Notes: generated from the sequence alone by a model not told the origin. Positions 13,748 to 22,798 are shown, counted from the stretch's first letter. The stretch: 64,000 bases of DNA from Pseudothauera rhizosphaerae (GCF_004801305.1 NZ_SSOD01000018.1:1-64000); one strand, 5' to 3'. Program-made: numbers and translations.

Positions 13748-14761
13748 ATGAGTCATTGCGTTTTCCGGATTGCCGCCGCCCCATTGCGCGGCCTGTGCGC
13801 CACGCTGGCCTTGTTGCTCGTCGGCGGCGTCCATGCCGCCGAGCCTGCATGGACGCCGACGAAGGCCGTCGAAGTGGTGGTCGGCGTCGGTCCTGGCGGC
13901 TCCATGGACCGCACCGCCCGCATGCTCAGGGATGCGCTGGCGGCCGAGGGGCTGGTCCCCGCTGAAACCACCGTGGCCAACAAGCCGGGCGGCGGCCATG
14001 CGGTGGCTTTCGCCCATACGCTGCGCCAGGCCGGCAATCCCCACGTCATCCAGGTGGTCAACTCGCCGGTGGTCACCAACAAGCTGCTGGGCCGCAGCCC
14101 GATCGACTATACGCAGTTCACCCCGCTCGCCGTGCTGTTCGACGAACAGTTCCTCTTCGCCGTGAAGTCCGATTCGCCGATCCGCGACGCCCGCGACCTG
14201 TTCGAGCGCGTGCGCCAGGACCCGGCCAGCGTCAGCTTCTCGGTCTCCAGCGGCGTGGGCACACTCAACCACATCGCCGCGGTGCAACTGGCCCAGGCCG
14301 CCGGCGCCGACATCCAAAGGCTCAAGACGGTGAGCTTCGGTTCCGCCGCCGAGGGTGTGACGGCGACCCTGGGCGGCCATGTGGACGTGGCCATCACCAC
14401 GCCTTTCAGCCTGGTGCCGTTCGCCGAGGCCGGACGCCTGCGCCTGATCGCCGTGGCCGCCGGCAAACGGCTGCCGGGCGCGCAACTGGAAGGCGTGCCC
14501 ACCTGGCGGGAACTGGGGGCCGACGTGGAAATCCGCGGCTGGCGCGTGGTCGTCGGCCCGCCGGACCTGACGCCCGAGCAGGTGCGCTTCTGGGAGGAGG
14601 CCATCCGCCGCGTGACGCTGACGCCCCAGTGGCAGGCCGAACTCGAACGCAACCATCTCACCGACCGCTACGGCGGCAGCGAGGCCGCCAGGCAGTTGTT
14701 CGACAGCGATGCCGCGCGCCTGCACGCGCTCTACACCGCCCTGGGCCGGCTGGGGAACTAG
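13748..14761 (+). CDS. tctC: Bug-family (TctC) periplasmic tricarboxylate-binding protein
   Basis: This 337-residue protein carries a Sec signal peptide (LRGLCATLALLLVGGVHA), so the mature form is periplasmic. The mature N-terminus (TPTKAVEVVVGVGPGGSMDRTARML) is the typical Bug/TctC opening with the G-rich carboxylate-binding loop. TctC proteins capture di- or tricarboxylates for the TctAB permease. The ATG at 13748 has a TAGGAG site and gives a proper signal peptide; an upstream in-frame extension does not. It heads the tctCBA-MmgE/PrpD operon. The substrate cannot be read from sequence, but two MmgE/PrpD enzymes downstream suggest a citrate-, aconitate- or itaconate-like acid. Confidence 0.88.
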   Translation: MSHCVFRIAAAPLRGLCATLALLLVGGVHAAEPAWTPTKAVEVVVGVGPGGSMDRTARMLRDALAAEGLVPAETTVANKPGGGHAVAFAHTLRQAGNPHVIQVVNSPVVTNKLLGRSPIDYTQFTPLAVLFDEQFLFAVKSDSPIRDARDLFERVRQDPASVSFSVSSGVGTLNHIAAVQLAQAAGADIQRLKTVSFGSAAEGVTATLGGHVDVAITTPFSLVPFAEAGRLRLIAVAAGKRLPGAQLEGVPTWRELGADVEIRGWRVVVGPPDLTPEQVRFWEEAIRRVTLTPQWQAELERNHLTDRYGGSEAARQLFDSDAARLHALYTALGRLGN

Positions 14762-14841
14762 GACATGGCCGTACGCATTGCCCTGCGCGGCGCCTCGCCC
14801 GCCGGCCCGATTCCCGCTGCAGGCAAGGTGGTCGGCCAGGC

Positions 14842-15285
14842 ATGATCAACAAGATCCTCGCTCTGTTCTGCATCGTCCTGGCGACGGCGTGGTACCACGG
14901 CGCGACGCGCATCCCGGCCCTGGCCAGCGGCGGCGACCCCTTGGGGCCGCGCGCCTTTCCCATGCTGCTCGCGGCGGGCCTGCTGGGTTGCGCGGCGCTG
15001 CTGTTCTTCGAGGCCCGCCGTCAGGGCAGCCCGGCCATGGAACGCGGGGACACCGATCTGCGTGCGGTGGGCGTGGCCATCGGCCTGATCGCGCTGTATT
15101 TCGTCCTCTTCGAAAGGCTCGGCTATCTGCTATCGACCATGCTGTTCATGGCCGCCGGCATGCTCTGCTGCCATGCCAACAAGCGCGTGGCGCTGATCTG
15201 CGCGCTGGCCTTCCCGCTGTGCTCGAACCTGCTGTTCGCCCGTCTGCTGAAAGTACCGCTGCCGTCCGGCACGCTGTTCTCCTGA
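14842..15285 (+). CDS. tctB: TctB-family small permease subunit
   Basis: This 147-residue protein has four predicted membrane helices, beginning MINKILALFCIVLATAWYHG and with the family's DPLGPRAFPMLLAAGLL motif near residue 34. TctB is the small membrane subunit that pairs with TctA in tripartite tricarboxylate transporters. It starts 80 bp after tctC and its stop is seven bases before the tctA start. The ribosome site is weak (GGCCAGGC), so coupling to upstream translation may matter. Confidence 0.85.
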   Translation: MINKILALFCIVLATAWYHGATRIPALASGGDPLGPRAFPMLLAAGLLGCAALLFFEARRQGSPAMERGDTDLRAVGVAIGLIALYFVLFERLGYLLSTMLFMAAGMLCCHANKRVALICALAFPLCSNLLFARLLKVPLPSGTLFS

Positions 15286-15292
15286 GGTGCCC

Positions 15293-16792
15293 ATGGACGT
15301 CTATGCCCAGATGCTGCAGGGATTCGCCACCGTCCTTCAGCCCATCTACCTGTGGTACACGTTGCTGGGCTGCCTGCTCGGCACCGTCATCGGCGTGCTG
15401 CCGGGGCTGGGGCCGGCGGCGGGCATCGCCCTGCTGCTGCCGATCACCTTCGGCATGGACCCGACCGGCGCCCTGATCATGCTGGCCGGCATCTACTACG
15501 GCGCCATGTACGGCGGCTCCACCACCTCCATCCTGATCAACACGCCGGGCGAATCGGCGGCGGTGATGACCACGCTGGACGGCTACCAGATGGCGCGCCG
15601 CGGACGGGCCGGCGCGGCGCTGGCGGTATCGGCCATCGGCTCGTTCATCGCCGGCACCATCTCGGTGCTGCTGCTGAGCCTGTTCGCGGTACCCTTTTCC
15701 GAATTCGCCCTGCACGTGGGGCCGGCGGAATTCTTCACCCTGCTGCTGTTTTCCATGTGCTCGGTGGCGGCGCTCACCGGCAAGTCGCTGGCGCGGGGCC
15801 TGTTCTCCATGCTGCTGGGGCTGGTCATCGCCACGGTCGGTATCGACCTGCAGAGCGGCATGCCGCGCTTCACCGGCGGCCACGTGGAACTGCTCGACGG
15901 CATTCCCTTCCTGATCGCGGCGGTGGGCCTGTTCGCCCTTGCCGAAGTGTTCGTGAACCTGGAAGCCCATCTGCGGGGGCGTTCCGAGGTGCTGGGCATC
16001 TCCGGCCCCCTGTGGCTGACCCGCGAGGAATGGCGACGCTCGGTGTGGCCCATCCTGCGCGGCACCGGCATCGGCTTCGTCAAGGGCCTGCTGCCCGGCG
16101 GCGGCGCCACCATCGCCACGGTGCTCTCCTACAGCCTGGAGCGCAGCCTGTCGAAGGCGCCCGAGCGCTTCGGCAAGGGTGCGATCGAGGGCGTGGCGGG
16201 GCCGGAAGCCGCCAACAATGCCGCGGTGGGCGGCAATCTGGTGCCGCTGCTCACGCTCGGGCTGCCCAGCGGCAGCACCACGGCGATCCTGCTGGGCGCC
16301 TTCGTCATGTTCGGCATCCAGCCCGGGCCCATGCTGATGCAGCAGCACCCGGAACTGGTGTGGAGCGTGATCCACAGCATGTACGTGGGCAATCTGGCCC
16401 TGCTGGTGCTCAACCTGCCGCTGATCTTCATCTTCGTGCGCCTGCTCTACATCCCCACCGGGCTGATGCTGCCCGGCATCGTGGTCATCGCCGGCATCGG
16501 CATCTACTCCATCAACGGCAGCGTGTTCGATCTCTACCTGGTGCTGGCCTTCGGGCTGCTGGGCTACGCCTTCCGCAAGTTCCAGGTGCCCACGGCGCCG
16601 CTGGTGCTGGCCATGGTGCTGGGCGACCCGCTGGAGCAGTCGCTGCGCCAGGGGCTGACGATCTCGGGCGGGTCGCCGGCGATCTTCGTCGCCAGTCCCA
16701 TCGGCCAGGTCTTCACGGCGTTGAGCGTCGGCATCCTCGTGCTCAGCTTCGTTCTGCATCAGCGGCGCGTCTGGCGCGGCGCCCTGGCATGA
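15293..16792 (+). CDS. tctA: TctA-family large permease subunit
   Basis: This 499-residue protein has about 11-12 membrane helices. The signature GxxxGxxPGLGP loop (GVLPGLGPAAGIALLLP) is near residue 40, and YYGAMYGGSTTSILINTPGE near residue 70. A second PGG loop (GLLPGGGATIATVLSYSLE) appears in the other half. TctA is the main permease of TTT systems, driving uptake of carboxylates bound by TctC using an ion gradient. I prefer the ATG at 15293 over a GTG six bases upstream. It closes the transporter part of the operon; the enzymes follow after 34 bp. Confidence 0.92.
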   Translation: MDVYAQMLQGFATVLQPIYLWYTLLGCLLGTVIGVLPGLGPAAGIALLLPITFGMDPTGALIMLAGIYYGAMYGGSTTSILINTPGESAAVMTTLDGYQMARRGRAGAALAVSAIGSFIAGTISVLLLSLFAVPFSEFALHVGPAEFFTLLLFSMCSVAALTGKSLARGLFSMLLGLVIATVGIDLQSGMPRFTGGHVELLDGIPFLIAAVGLFALAEVFVNLEAHLRGRSEVLGISGPLWLTREEWRRSVWPILRGTGIGFVKGLLPGGGATIATVLSYSLERSLSKAPERFGKGAIEGVAGPEAANNAAVGGNLVPLLTLGLPSGSTTAILLGAFVMFGIQPGPMLMQQHPELVWSVIHSMYVGNLALLVLNLPLIFIFVRLLYIPTGLMLPGIVVIAGIGIYSINGSVFDLYLVLAFGLLGYAFRKFQVPTAPLVLAMVLGDPLEQSLRQGLTISGGSPAIFVASPIGQVFTALSVGILVLSFVLHQRRVWRGALA

Positions 16793-16826
16793 GACGCCGC
16801 GACACCGCTTACCCCCGGAGAATCCA

Positions 16827-18197
16827 TTGAGCACAGCAACGTCCACGGCCGCCTCCGTCGCCACCCGTGGCGCACAGCTCGCGGACTACATCGCCACGGC
16901 CACGGGGCGCGCCTTGCCCGAAGCGGTGCGGCAGGCGGTGCGCCGCGCTCTGATCGACCATCTGGCCTGCGCCCTGGGCGCGGTCCACGATCCCGCGGTA
17001 CGCGCGGTGCGCCATACCGCCGCCCGCTGGCAGGCTCGCGGCACGGCCCGCATCTACCTGGGTGGGCGCACCACGCCGGCGCTGGCCGCGCTGGTCAACG
17101 GCACCATGGCCCATGCGATGGACTACGACGACACCCACCCCGGCGGCCCGTGCTGGTCCACCGCCCTGGCGCTGGCGGGCGAAGCCGCCGACGGGTACCG
17201 CCGGGTCGTGCCCGCCTTCGTCGCCGGCTACGAGGTCATGGCGCGCCTGGGCGGCGGCGGCCCGCCGGGGGTGGGGCGCAGCCTGCAGCGGCGCGGCCTG
17301 CATCCGACCTCGGTGGTGGGCCGCGTCGGCGCCGCGGCCACCGCCTGCGTCATGCTCGGCCTCGACCGCGGCGCCATCGCCCACGCGCTGGGCGCGGCGG
17401 CCACCACGGCGGGCGGCCTGCTCGGTTCCTTCGGCACCCACGGCAAGCCCTTCCACGCCGGCAAGGCCGCCATGGACGGCATCCTCGCCGCTCAACTGGC
17501 GGCGGACGGCTTCGTCGCCGCCACCGACCTGTACGAAACCGGCCAGGGCCTGCTCGGTGCCTTCATCCAGGACGGTGACGCCGTCGTGCCGCCACTGGAT
17601 TTCGGCCACTGGGAACTGCTTGACAACGGGCTCAAGCTCTATGCTAGTTGCCGCGCCACCCATGCCAGCGCCCAGGCCGCCCGCAGCCTGGCGCCGCGCA
17701 TCGGTGCGCGGGCGGTACGCCGCGTGCGTGCGCTCATCCACCCCAACGGCCTGGTCACGGCCGGGCGGCGCGCACCGGCCACGGCACTGGAAGGCAAGTT
17801 CAGCATTCCGTTCTGCATCGCCCTCGGGCTGCGCGGCTACACGCTGGCCGCCACCGACTTCGTGGATGCGGTGTTCGCCGACGAGCGCGTGACCCGCATC
17901 GTCCCGCTCGTGGAACTCGAAGCGGTCGACGGCCAGCCGGCGCACGAAGCGCATCTGTTCGTCGAGCTGGAAGACGGCGAACGCCTGCAGGCCGATACCG
18001 ACGTGGTGCGCGGCGTGCCCCAGAACCCGCTGAGCGAGGCGGAGCTGGCGGAGAAGTTTCACACCCTGGTGGCCCAGGTCGCCGGCCCCGCCCGTGCCGC
18101 CGAACTGTATCGCGCGGCATCCGCCGTCGGGGACCCGGCCACCCTTCCCGCCCTGCTCGCCGCCCTCGCGCCGGACAGCGCATCCGGCGACGGCTGA
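16827..18197 (+). CDS. MmgE/PrpD family protein 1
   Basis: This 456-residue protein matches the MmgE/PrpD fold. It has an N-terminal helical domain with VRRALIDHLACALGAV, DYDDTHPGGP near residue 92, a central HPTSVVGRVGAAATAC segment and LEGKFSIPFCIALGLRG near residue 315. Family members include 2-methylcitrate dehydratase, cis-aconitate decarboxylase and iminodisuccinate epimerase, so the fold points to a dehydratase, decarboxylase or epimerase acting on a carboxylic acid. The start is a TTG with a GGAG site upstream. It lies between tctA and a second MmgE/PrpD gene of about 460 residues. The two differ too much to be a recent duplication. Confidence 0.85.
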   Translation: MSTATSTAASVATRGAQLADYIATATGRALPEAVRQAVRRALIDHLACALGAVHDPAVRAVRHTAARWQARGTARIYLGGRTTPALAALVNGTMAHAMDYDDTHPGGPCWSTALALAGEAADGYRRVVPAFVAGYEVMARLGGGGPPGVGRSLQRRGLHPTSVVGRVGAAATACVMLGLDRGAIAHALGAAATTAGGLLGSFGTHGKPFHAGKAAMDGILAAQLAADGFVAATDLYETGQGLLGAFIQDGDAVVPPLDFGHWELLDNGLKLYASCRATHASAQAARSLAPRIGARAVRRVRALIHPNGLVTAGRRAPATALEGKFSIPFCIALGLRGYTLAATDFVDAVFADERVTRIVPLVELEAVDGQPAHEAHLFVELEDGERLQADTDVVRGVPQNPLSEAELAEKFHTLVAQVAGPARAAELYRAASAVGDPATLPALLAALAPDSASGDG

Positions 18198-18308
18198 GGG
18201 CACCGGCCGCCGGCAGGCGCGGCCAACCTTTCCACATCCCCTGTTTCCACCCCAGGCTCGGCCAGGCTCGCGCCCGGCCGTCCCTCAACGCTTCACGAGG
18301 ACGCATCC

Positions 18309-19691
18309 ATGCACCTGTCAACCCTCATCGCCCGCAACATCGCGGGTCTGCGCACCCAGCAGTTTTCCGCCGCAGCGCGCGCCAAGGCCGAACTGGCGAT
18401 TCTCGATACCGTCGGCGTGATGCTGGCCGGCAGCGACCACGCCGGGGTCTCCGCACTCAAGCGCGTCGTCCTCGGCAACGGCAGCGACGGCCAGTCCACC
18501 GTGGTCGGCGACCCGCGCCGGGCCGGACTGCTCGATGCGGCGCAGATCAACGGTATGGCCGCGCACATGCTCGACTTCGACGATTCCAACTCGCAGTTGT
18601 TCGGCCATCCTTCGGTGGCCGTGCTGCCCGCCCTGCTGGCCCTGGCCGAACGGGAGGGGGCTTCGGGCCGGCAGGTGGTGGAGGCCTACCTGGGCGGCTT
18701 CGAGGCAGCCGCCCGCATCGGTACCGGCATCAGCCGCTACCAGTACACGCTGGGCTGGCACCCGACCAGTTCGGTGGGTATCTTCGGCGCGGTGGCGGCA
18801 TGTGCGCTGCTGCTCGACCTGGACGAGGCGCGCATCGCCCAGGCGCTGGGCATCGCCGCCTCCATGAGCGCGGGGGTGAAATCCAATTTCGGCAGCATGA
18901 CCAAGCCGCTGCACGTGGGGCAGGCCGCGCGCAACGGCCTGCAGGCGGTATTGCTCGCGGCGGAGGGCTTCACCGCCGCGAGCGACGCCTTCGAGCATCC
19001 GCAGGGCTACCTGCGCGTCTACAACGGCGGCAGCGAAAACTACGACATCGACAGGCTGCTGGCGGGCTGGAACGACCCGCCGTGCGTGCTCGATCTGGGC
19101 ATCAAGCAGAAACGCTTTCCGGTCTGCTATGCATGTCTGGCCCCCATCGACGGCATCCTCGCCCTGCGGGACGCCCACGGGCTGCGGGCGGAAGACATCG
19201 AGTCCATCCGCGTCGAAGTCCATCCGATCCGCTTTCCGCACATCAACGTACCCGATCCCGCCTCGCCGCTGGAAGCCAAATTCAGCGTGCATTTCTGCGT
19301 CGCCCAAGCCTTCCTGCGCGGGACGCTGCGCATCAGCGACTTCGAGGACGACAGCTACCGCGATCCGCTGGTGCGCAGCCTGATGGCACGGATTTCCTTC
19401 GGCAGCTACGGGGAGCAGGACAACCTGGGCGGCGCCGAGGTCAGCGTACGTACCCGGGACGGCAGCCTGTATCAGACCCACGTCGTCAAGGCCCTCGGTG
19501 CGGGATACGACCACCCCCTCACCCCCGCGATGGTGCGGGCCAAGTTCGAGGAATGCGCCAGCCGGATTCTGCCCGCGGCGCAGGTCCATGAACTTTACGA
19601 ACTTCTCGGCACGCTTTCTTCGCTGCCCGACATACGCCGGCTGACCGCCGGCCTCGCGGAGAATTCATTAAGCCACGGGGAAAATCGATAA
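18309..19691 (+). CDS. MmgE/PrpD family protein 2
   Basis: This 460-residue second MmgE/PrpD protein begins MHLSTLIARNIAGLRTQQFS and has the family segments ILDTVGVMLAG, MLDFDDSNSQLFGHPSVAVLPALLAL, WHPTSSVGIFGAVAACALL and LEAKFSVHFCVAQAFL. The diagnostic DFDDS motif differs from the DYDDTH of its neighbour, so the two probably act on different intermediates or form a heteromer. The ATG has a GAGGA site. It sits 111 bp after the first enzyme gene and is the last gene before a porin. Substrate unknown; a role in catabolism of the acid imported by TctCBA is inferred from context. Confidence 0.85.
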   Translation: MHLSTLIARNIAGLRTQQFSAAARAKAELAILDTVGVMLAGSDHAGVSALKRVVLGNGSDGQSTVVGDPRRAGLLDAAQINGMAAHMLDFDDSNSQLFGHPSVAVLPALLALAEREGASGRQVVEAYLGGFEAAARIGTGISRYQYTLGWHPTSSVGIFGAVAACALLLDLDEARIAQALGIAASMSAGVKSNFGSMTKPLHVGQAARNGLQAVLLAAEGFTAASDAFEHPQGYLRVYNGGSENYDIDRLLAGWNDPPCVLDLGIKQKRFPVCYACLAPIDGILALRDAHGLRAEDIESIRVEVHPIRFPHINVPDPASPLEAKFSVHFCVAQAFLRGTLRISDFEDDSYRDPLVRSLMARISFGSYGEQDNLGGAEVSVRTRDGSLYQTHVVKALGAGYDHPLTPAMVRAKFEECASRILPAAQVHELYELLGTLSSLPDIRRLTAGLAENSLSHGENR

Positions 19692-19936
19692 GAGAAGCTT
19701 CATGGAAAATAAAACGCGAATTTCATCCGACCGCCAACATGAATATATTTCCACAATAAATACATGATGTTGAACACCGATTCCGCAGTTCGTCATTTCA
19801 TCTTTTCCATATTAATGGGAAAGTAAATATAAATCGTGATTTTTCCGCTCATGTACCGGCACGTAGGCTCCGTCCCTGCATTCACTCTTCGTGAATACAG
19901 AATCGAACAAATAAACTCATTCAATCGGAGCGTTTC

Positions 19937-20941
19937 ATGAAAGGAAAAATCCTGATGCTCGGCATGACAGCCGGTCTGCTGCCGCCGGCTTCCGCACAAT
20001 CGTCGGTAACGCTGTACGGCCTGCTCGACGCGGGCTACGTTTATCAGAAGACGGACGGCTACAAGGATCGTCATGCCATAGACAGCGGCAACGTCTCGGG
20101 GTCGCGCTGGGGGCTGCGCGGCAGCGAGGATCTCGGCAACGGCCTGACTGCCCTGTTTCTGCTCGAAGGCGGCGTAGATATCGATACAGGTACCCAGGCG
20201 CAGGGTGGCAGTCTGTTCGGCCGCTGGGCATACGTCGGGCTGCGCGGCGGCTTCGGTGAAGTCCGCCTGGGCCTGCATCGCAATTTCGGCTACGACTGGG
20301 GCGCCGCGGAAGCCAGCCCGTTCGGCGCCGCGTGGTCCAACGCCGCGGCGGGCCGGACGTTGGGCTATCGCAGCGGGGATTTCGGCCCCAACGGCGGACG
20401 CCTGCAGAATTCAGCCTTCTATGTTTCCCCCAGTTTCGGCGGTTTCCAGGCCGGCGTCGGCTACAGCTTCTCCGCCAACGCGGACGAGCAGGCCGGCACC
20501 AAGAACAACAACCGCGTGCTCAGCGCAGGCCTGCGCTATCGCAACGGCCCCCTGAGAGGGGCGCTGACCTACGAGAAGCTCCGGGCAACCGAGCAGATCG
20601 CAACCAGAAAGGACGCCTCCAACCTGCAGGCCGCACTCAACTACGATTTCGGTCCGTTGCGCCTGTACGGCGCCTACGGCCGGGTCGAGGACGGCAACGG
20701 CGGCATCTTTGCCGGGCACGACAAGGTCGACAGCTACACTGTGGGCGCCAGCATCCCCGTCGGCAAGGGCTCGATCCTGACGTCCTGGCAAAAGGCCAAG
20801 CAGGCCCGGGTGGATGGCCATGCGCTGGCCTACCTGCACCCCCTGTCGAAACGCACGGACCTCTATGGCTTCTACAACAAACTGACGGATGACGACGTGG
20901 ACACGCGCCAGGTCAGTTTTGGCGTGCGCCACCGTTTCTGA
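19937..20941 (+). CDS. Outer-membrane porin (betaproteobacterial type)
   Basis: This 334-residue protein has a signal peptide ending at SAQ, then SSVTLYGLLDAGYVYQK, the standard opening of trimeric betaproteobacterial porins. SGNVSGSRWGLRGSEDLGNGL follows, then GRWAYVGLRGGFGEVRLGLH. It ends VSFGVRHRF, with the C-terminal Phe used by the Bam machinery. The alternating beta-strand pattern runs throughout. Its place right after the transport and enzyme genes suggests outer-membrane entry for the same substrate, though it has its own 245-bp AT-rich upstream region and may be transcribed separately. Confidence 0.9.
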   Translation: MKGKILMLGMTAGLLPPASAQSSVTLYGLLDAGYVYQKTDGYKDRHAIDSGNVSGSRWGLRGSEDLGNGLTALFLLEGGVDIDTGTQAQGGSLFGRWAYVGLRGGFGEVRLGLHRNFGYDWGAAEASPFGAAWSNAAAGRTLGYRSGDFGPNGGRLQNSAFYVSPSFGGFQAGVGYSFSANADEQAGTKNNNRVLSAGLRYRNGPLRGALTYEKLRATEQIATRKDASNLQAALNYDFGPLRLYGAYGRVEDGNGGIFAGHDKVDSYTVGASIPVGKGSILTSWQKAKQARVDGHALAYLHPLSKRTDLYGFYNKLTDDDVDTRQVSFGVRHRF

Positions 20942-20997
20942 TCCTCATCCGGCGAACCGCGGGCTGCGCCGTGGAAAGGCGCAGTTCCGGCAAACTC

Positions 20998-21011
20998 TTG
21001 TCATAGGTCAA
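20998..21011. promoter_or_regulatory. FNR/Dnr-like box 1 upstream of norE
   Basis: TTGTC-ATAG-GTCAA agrees with TTGAT-N4-ATCAA at seven of ten positions. Its centre lies 76 bp before the norE ATG, similar to the spacing of the nirC and nirE boxes (67 bp). Confidence 0.55.
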
Positions 21012-21032
21012 GAAAAACAGGATCTTGCGAAG

Positions 21033-21046
21033 TTAACCGGAATCAA
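21033..21046. promoter_or_regulatory. FNR/Dnr-like box 2 upstream of norE
   Basis: TTAAC-CGGA-ATCAA agrees with the consensus at eight of ten positions and has the same half-sites as the nirS/nirE box. It lies 35 bp downstream of box 1, close to the norE start, so it could be a second activator site or, given its position, a repressing site. Confidence 0.55.
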
Positions 21047-21080
21047 GTGAAAGACCGGTGCGCTTGCCCAGAATTCGGGC

Positions 21081-21689
21081 ATGGACGCCACCACCACCGT
21101 TGCCCTCGCCCCCGCCCCGCCGCCCGAGCGCCATGACGCCCGGCTGGCCGGCGACCTGGCGATCTGGATCTTCATCCTCGCCGAACTGCTCGCCTTCGGC
21201 GTGTTCTTCGCCGCCTACGCCTTTGCGCGCGCCAACGACCCGGCGCTCTTCGCCGCCGAACAACTGGCGCTGAACCGCAGCGCGGGCGCGATCAACACCG
21301 TGCTGCTGCTCACCGCCAGCTACTTCGTGGTGCGTGCGGTGCATGCGGCCGAAGCCGGACGCGGGCACCGGGGGGCACGCTGGCTGCTGGCCGCGCTGGG
21401 CTGCGCGGCGGGCTTCGTGGCGATCAAGCTGGCCGAGTACGCGGCGGCCTTCGAGGCGGGCATCAGCCTGTCCAGCAGCACCTTCCACATGTTCTACCTG
21501 TCGCTGACCTTCTTCCACTTCATGCACGTGCTGCTGGGCATGGTCATCCTCGGCGCGCTGTGGGTGAACGCGCGCCGCGGGCGCTACGACGCCGACAACA
21601 TGAACGGCATCGAAAGCGGCGCAGCCTACTGGCACATGGTGGACCTGGTGTGGCTGGTGCTCTTCCCGCTGGTTTACGTGATTCGTTGA
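21081..21689 (+). CDS. norE: NorE, cytochrome oxidase subunit III-like NO reductase accessory protein
   Basis: This 202-residue, five-helix membrane protein belongs to the cytochrome c oxidase subunit III family (LAIWIFILAELLAFGVFFAAY, then STFHMFYLSLTFFHFMHVLLGM). Short subunit III homologues of this type in nor clusters are NorE, which increases NO reductase activity but is not a subunit of the purified enzyme. It opens the second nor transcription unit, with two FNR/Dnr-like boxes upstream, and is followed by norF after 10 bp. The ribosome site is weak. Confidence 0.88.
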   Translation: MDATTTVALAPAPPPERHDARLAGDLAIWIFILAELLAFGVFFAAYAFARANDPALFAAEQLALNRSAGAINTVLLLTASYFVVRAVHAAEAGRGHRGARWLLAALGCAAGFVAIKLAEYAAAFEAGISLSSSTFHMFYLSLTFFHFMHVLLGMVILGALWVNARRGRYDADNMNGIESGAAYWHMVDLVWLVLFPLVYVIR

Positions 21690-21699
21690 GGGCGCCGCC

Positions 21700-21978
21700 A
21701 TGATCCGCGACATCCGCTCCGCCGACCGCCGCAGCACCGTGCTGTGGGGGCTGCTCATCGTTGCCACCGCCTTCACCTGGGCGGTGGGCGAAGGCGGCGC
21801 CGGCGGGCCGGTCATCGCCGCGCTGCTGCTAGGCGTGGCTCTGCTCAAGGGTGCGGCGGTGATCCTCGACTTCATGGCGCTCGCCCGCGCGCCGCTGCTG
21901 TGGAAGCTCCTCACCCTCGGCTGGCTGGCGCTGGTGTGCGCGCTGATCGGCCTTGCCTACTGGAAAGGAATGCCCTGA
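21700..21978 (+). CDS. norF: NorF-like small membrane protein
   Basis: This 92-residue protein has three membrane helices (about 14-30, 36-56, 68-88) and a cytochrome-oxidase-subunit-IV-like look. Its position directly after norE and before norQ matches NorF, a helper of NO reductase function. Its TGA overlaps the norQ ATG by one base, indicating coupled translation. The assignment rests on length, topology and position, because sequence conservation in this family is low. Confidence 0.75.
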   Translation: MIRDIRSADRRSTVLWGLLIVATAFTWAVGEGGAGGPVIAALLLGVALLKGAAVILDFMALARAPLLWKLLTLGWLALVCALIGLAYWKGMP

Positions 21979-22778
21979 TGGACCTCAACACCCCGCATGT
22001 CGACATCCCCTTCTACCAGCCGGCCGGCGACGAGATCGAGGTCTTCGAGCACGCCTGGAAGAACCGCCTGCCGCTCTTGATCAAGGGCCCCACCGGCTGC
22101 GGCAAGACGCGCTTCGTCGCCCACATGGCCGCGCGCCTGGGCCGCCCGCTGTACACCGTGGCCTGCCACGACGACCTCACCGCCGCCGACCTGGTGGGCC
22201 GCCACCTGATCGGCGACGGCCAGACCGTGTGGTGTGATGGCCCGCTGACCCGCGCGGTGCGCGAAGGCGGCATCTGCTACCTGGACGAGGTGGTCGAGGC
22301 GCGCAAGGACACCACCGTGGTGCTGCACCCGCTGGCCGACGACCGCCGCCTGCTGCCCATCGACCGTACCGGCGAACTGCTGGCCGCGCCGCCTGAATTC
22401 ATGCTGGTGGTGTCCTACAACCCCGGCTACCAGAACCTGCTCAAGGGCATGAAGCCTTCCACCCGCCAGCGCTTCGTCAGCCTGCGCTTCGATTTCCCCG
22501 ACGCCGCGCGCGAGGAGGCCGTGCTGCGCGGCGAAACCGGCTGCGACGCCGACCTGGCGCGCCGCCTGGTGAACATCGCCCGGGCGCTGCGGGCATTGAA
22601 GGACCAGGACCTGGAGGAAGCGGCCAGCACCCGCCTGCTGGTCTATGCCGCCACCCTGGTGCGCGCCGGCATGGCCCCGCTGGCGGCCTGCCGCGCGGCC
22701 ATCGTGGAAAGCCTCACCGACGACGCGGAAGTGGCCGAGGCGCTGATGGAAGTGGTCGCCGCCACCTTCGGCCATTGA
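21978..22778 (+). CDS. norQ: NorQ, MoxR-type AAA+ ATPase for NorCB assembly
   Basis: This 266-residue AAA+ protein has Walker A GPTGCGKT at 37-44, a Walker B in GICYLDEV near residue 97, a sensor region FMLVVSYNPGYQNLLKGMKPSTRQRF, and arginine-finger-type residues after it. NorQ forms a hexamer that acts with NorD to insert or activate the non-heme iron of NorB. It is complete and intact. It lies in the operon norE-norF-norQ and is separated from norD by two further genes. Confidence 0.95.
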   Translation: MDLNTPHVDIPFYQPAGDEIEVFEHAWKNRLPLLIKGPTGCGKTRFVAHMAARLGRPLYTVACHDDLTAADLVGRHLIGDGQTVWCDGPLTRAVREGGICYLDEVVEARKDTTVVLHPLADDRRLLPIDRTGELLAAPPEFMLVVSYNPGYQNLLKGMKPSTRQRFVSLRFDFPDAAREEAVLRGETGCDADLARRLVNIARALRALKDQDLEEAASTRLLVYAATLVRAGMAPLAACRAAIVESLTDDAEVAEALMEVVAATFGH

Positions 22779-22798
22779 CAGCCCCCGGGACGCCCCCC

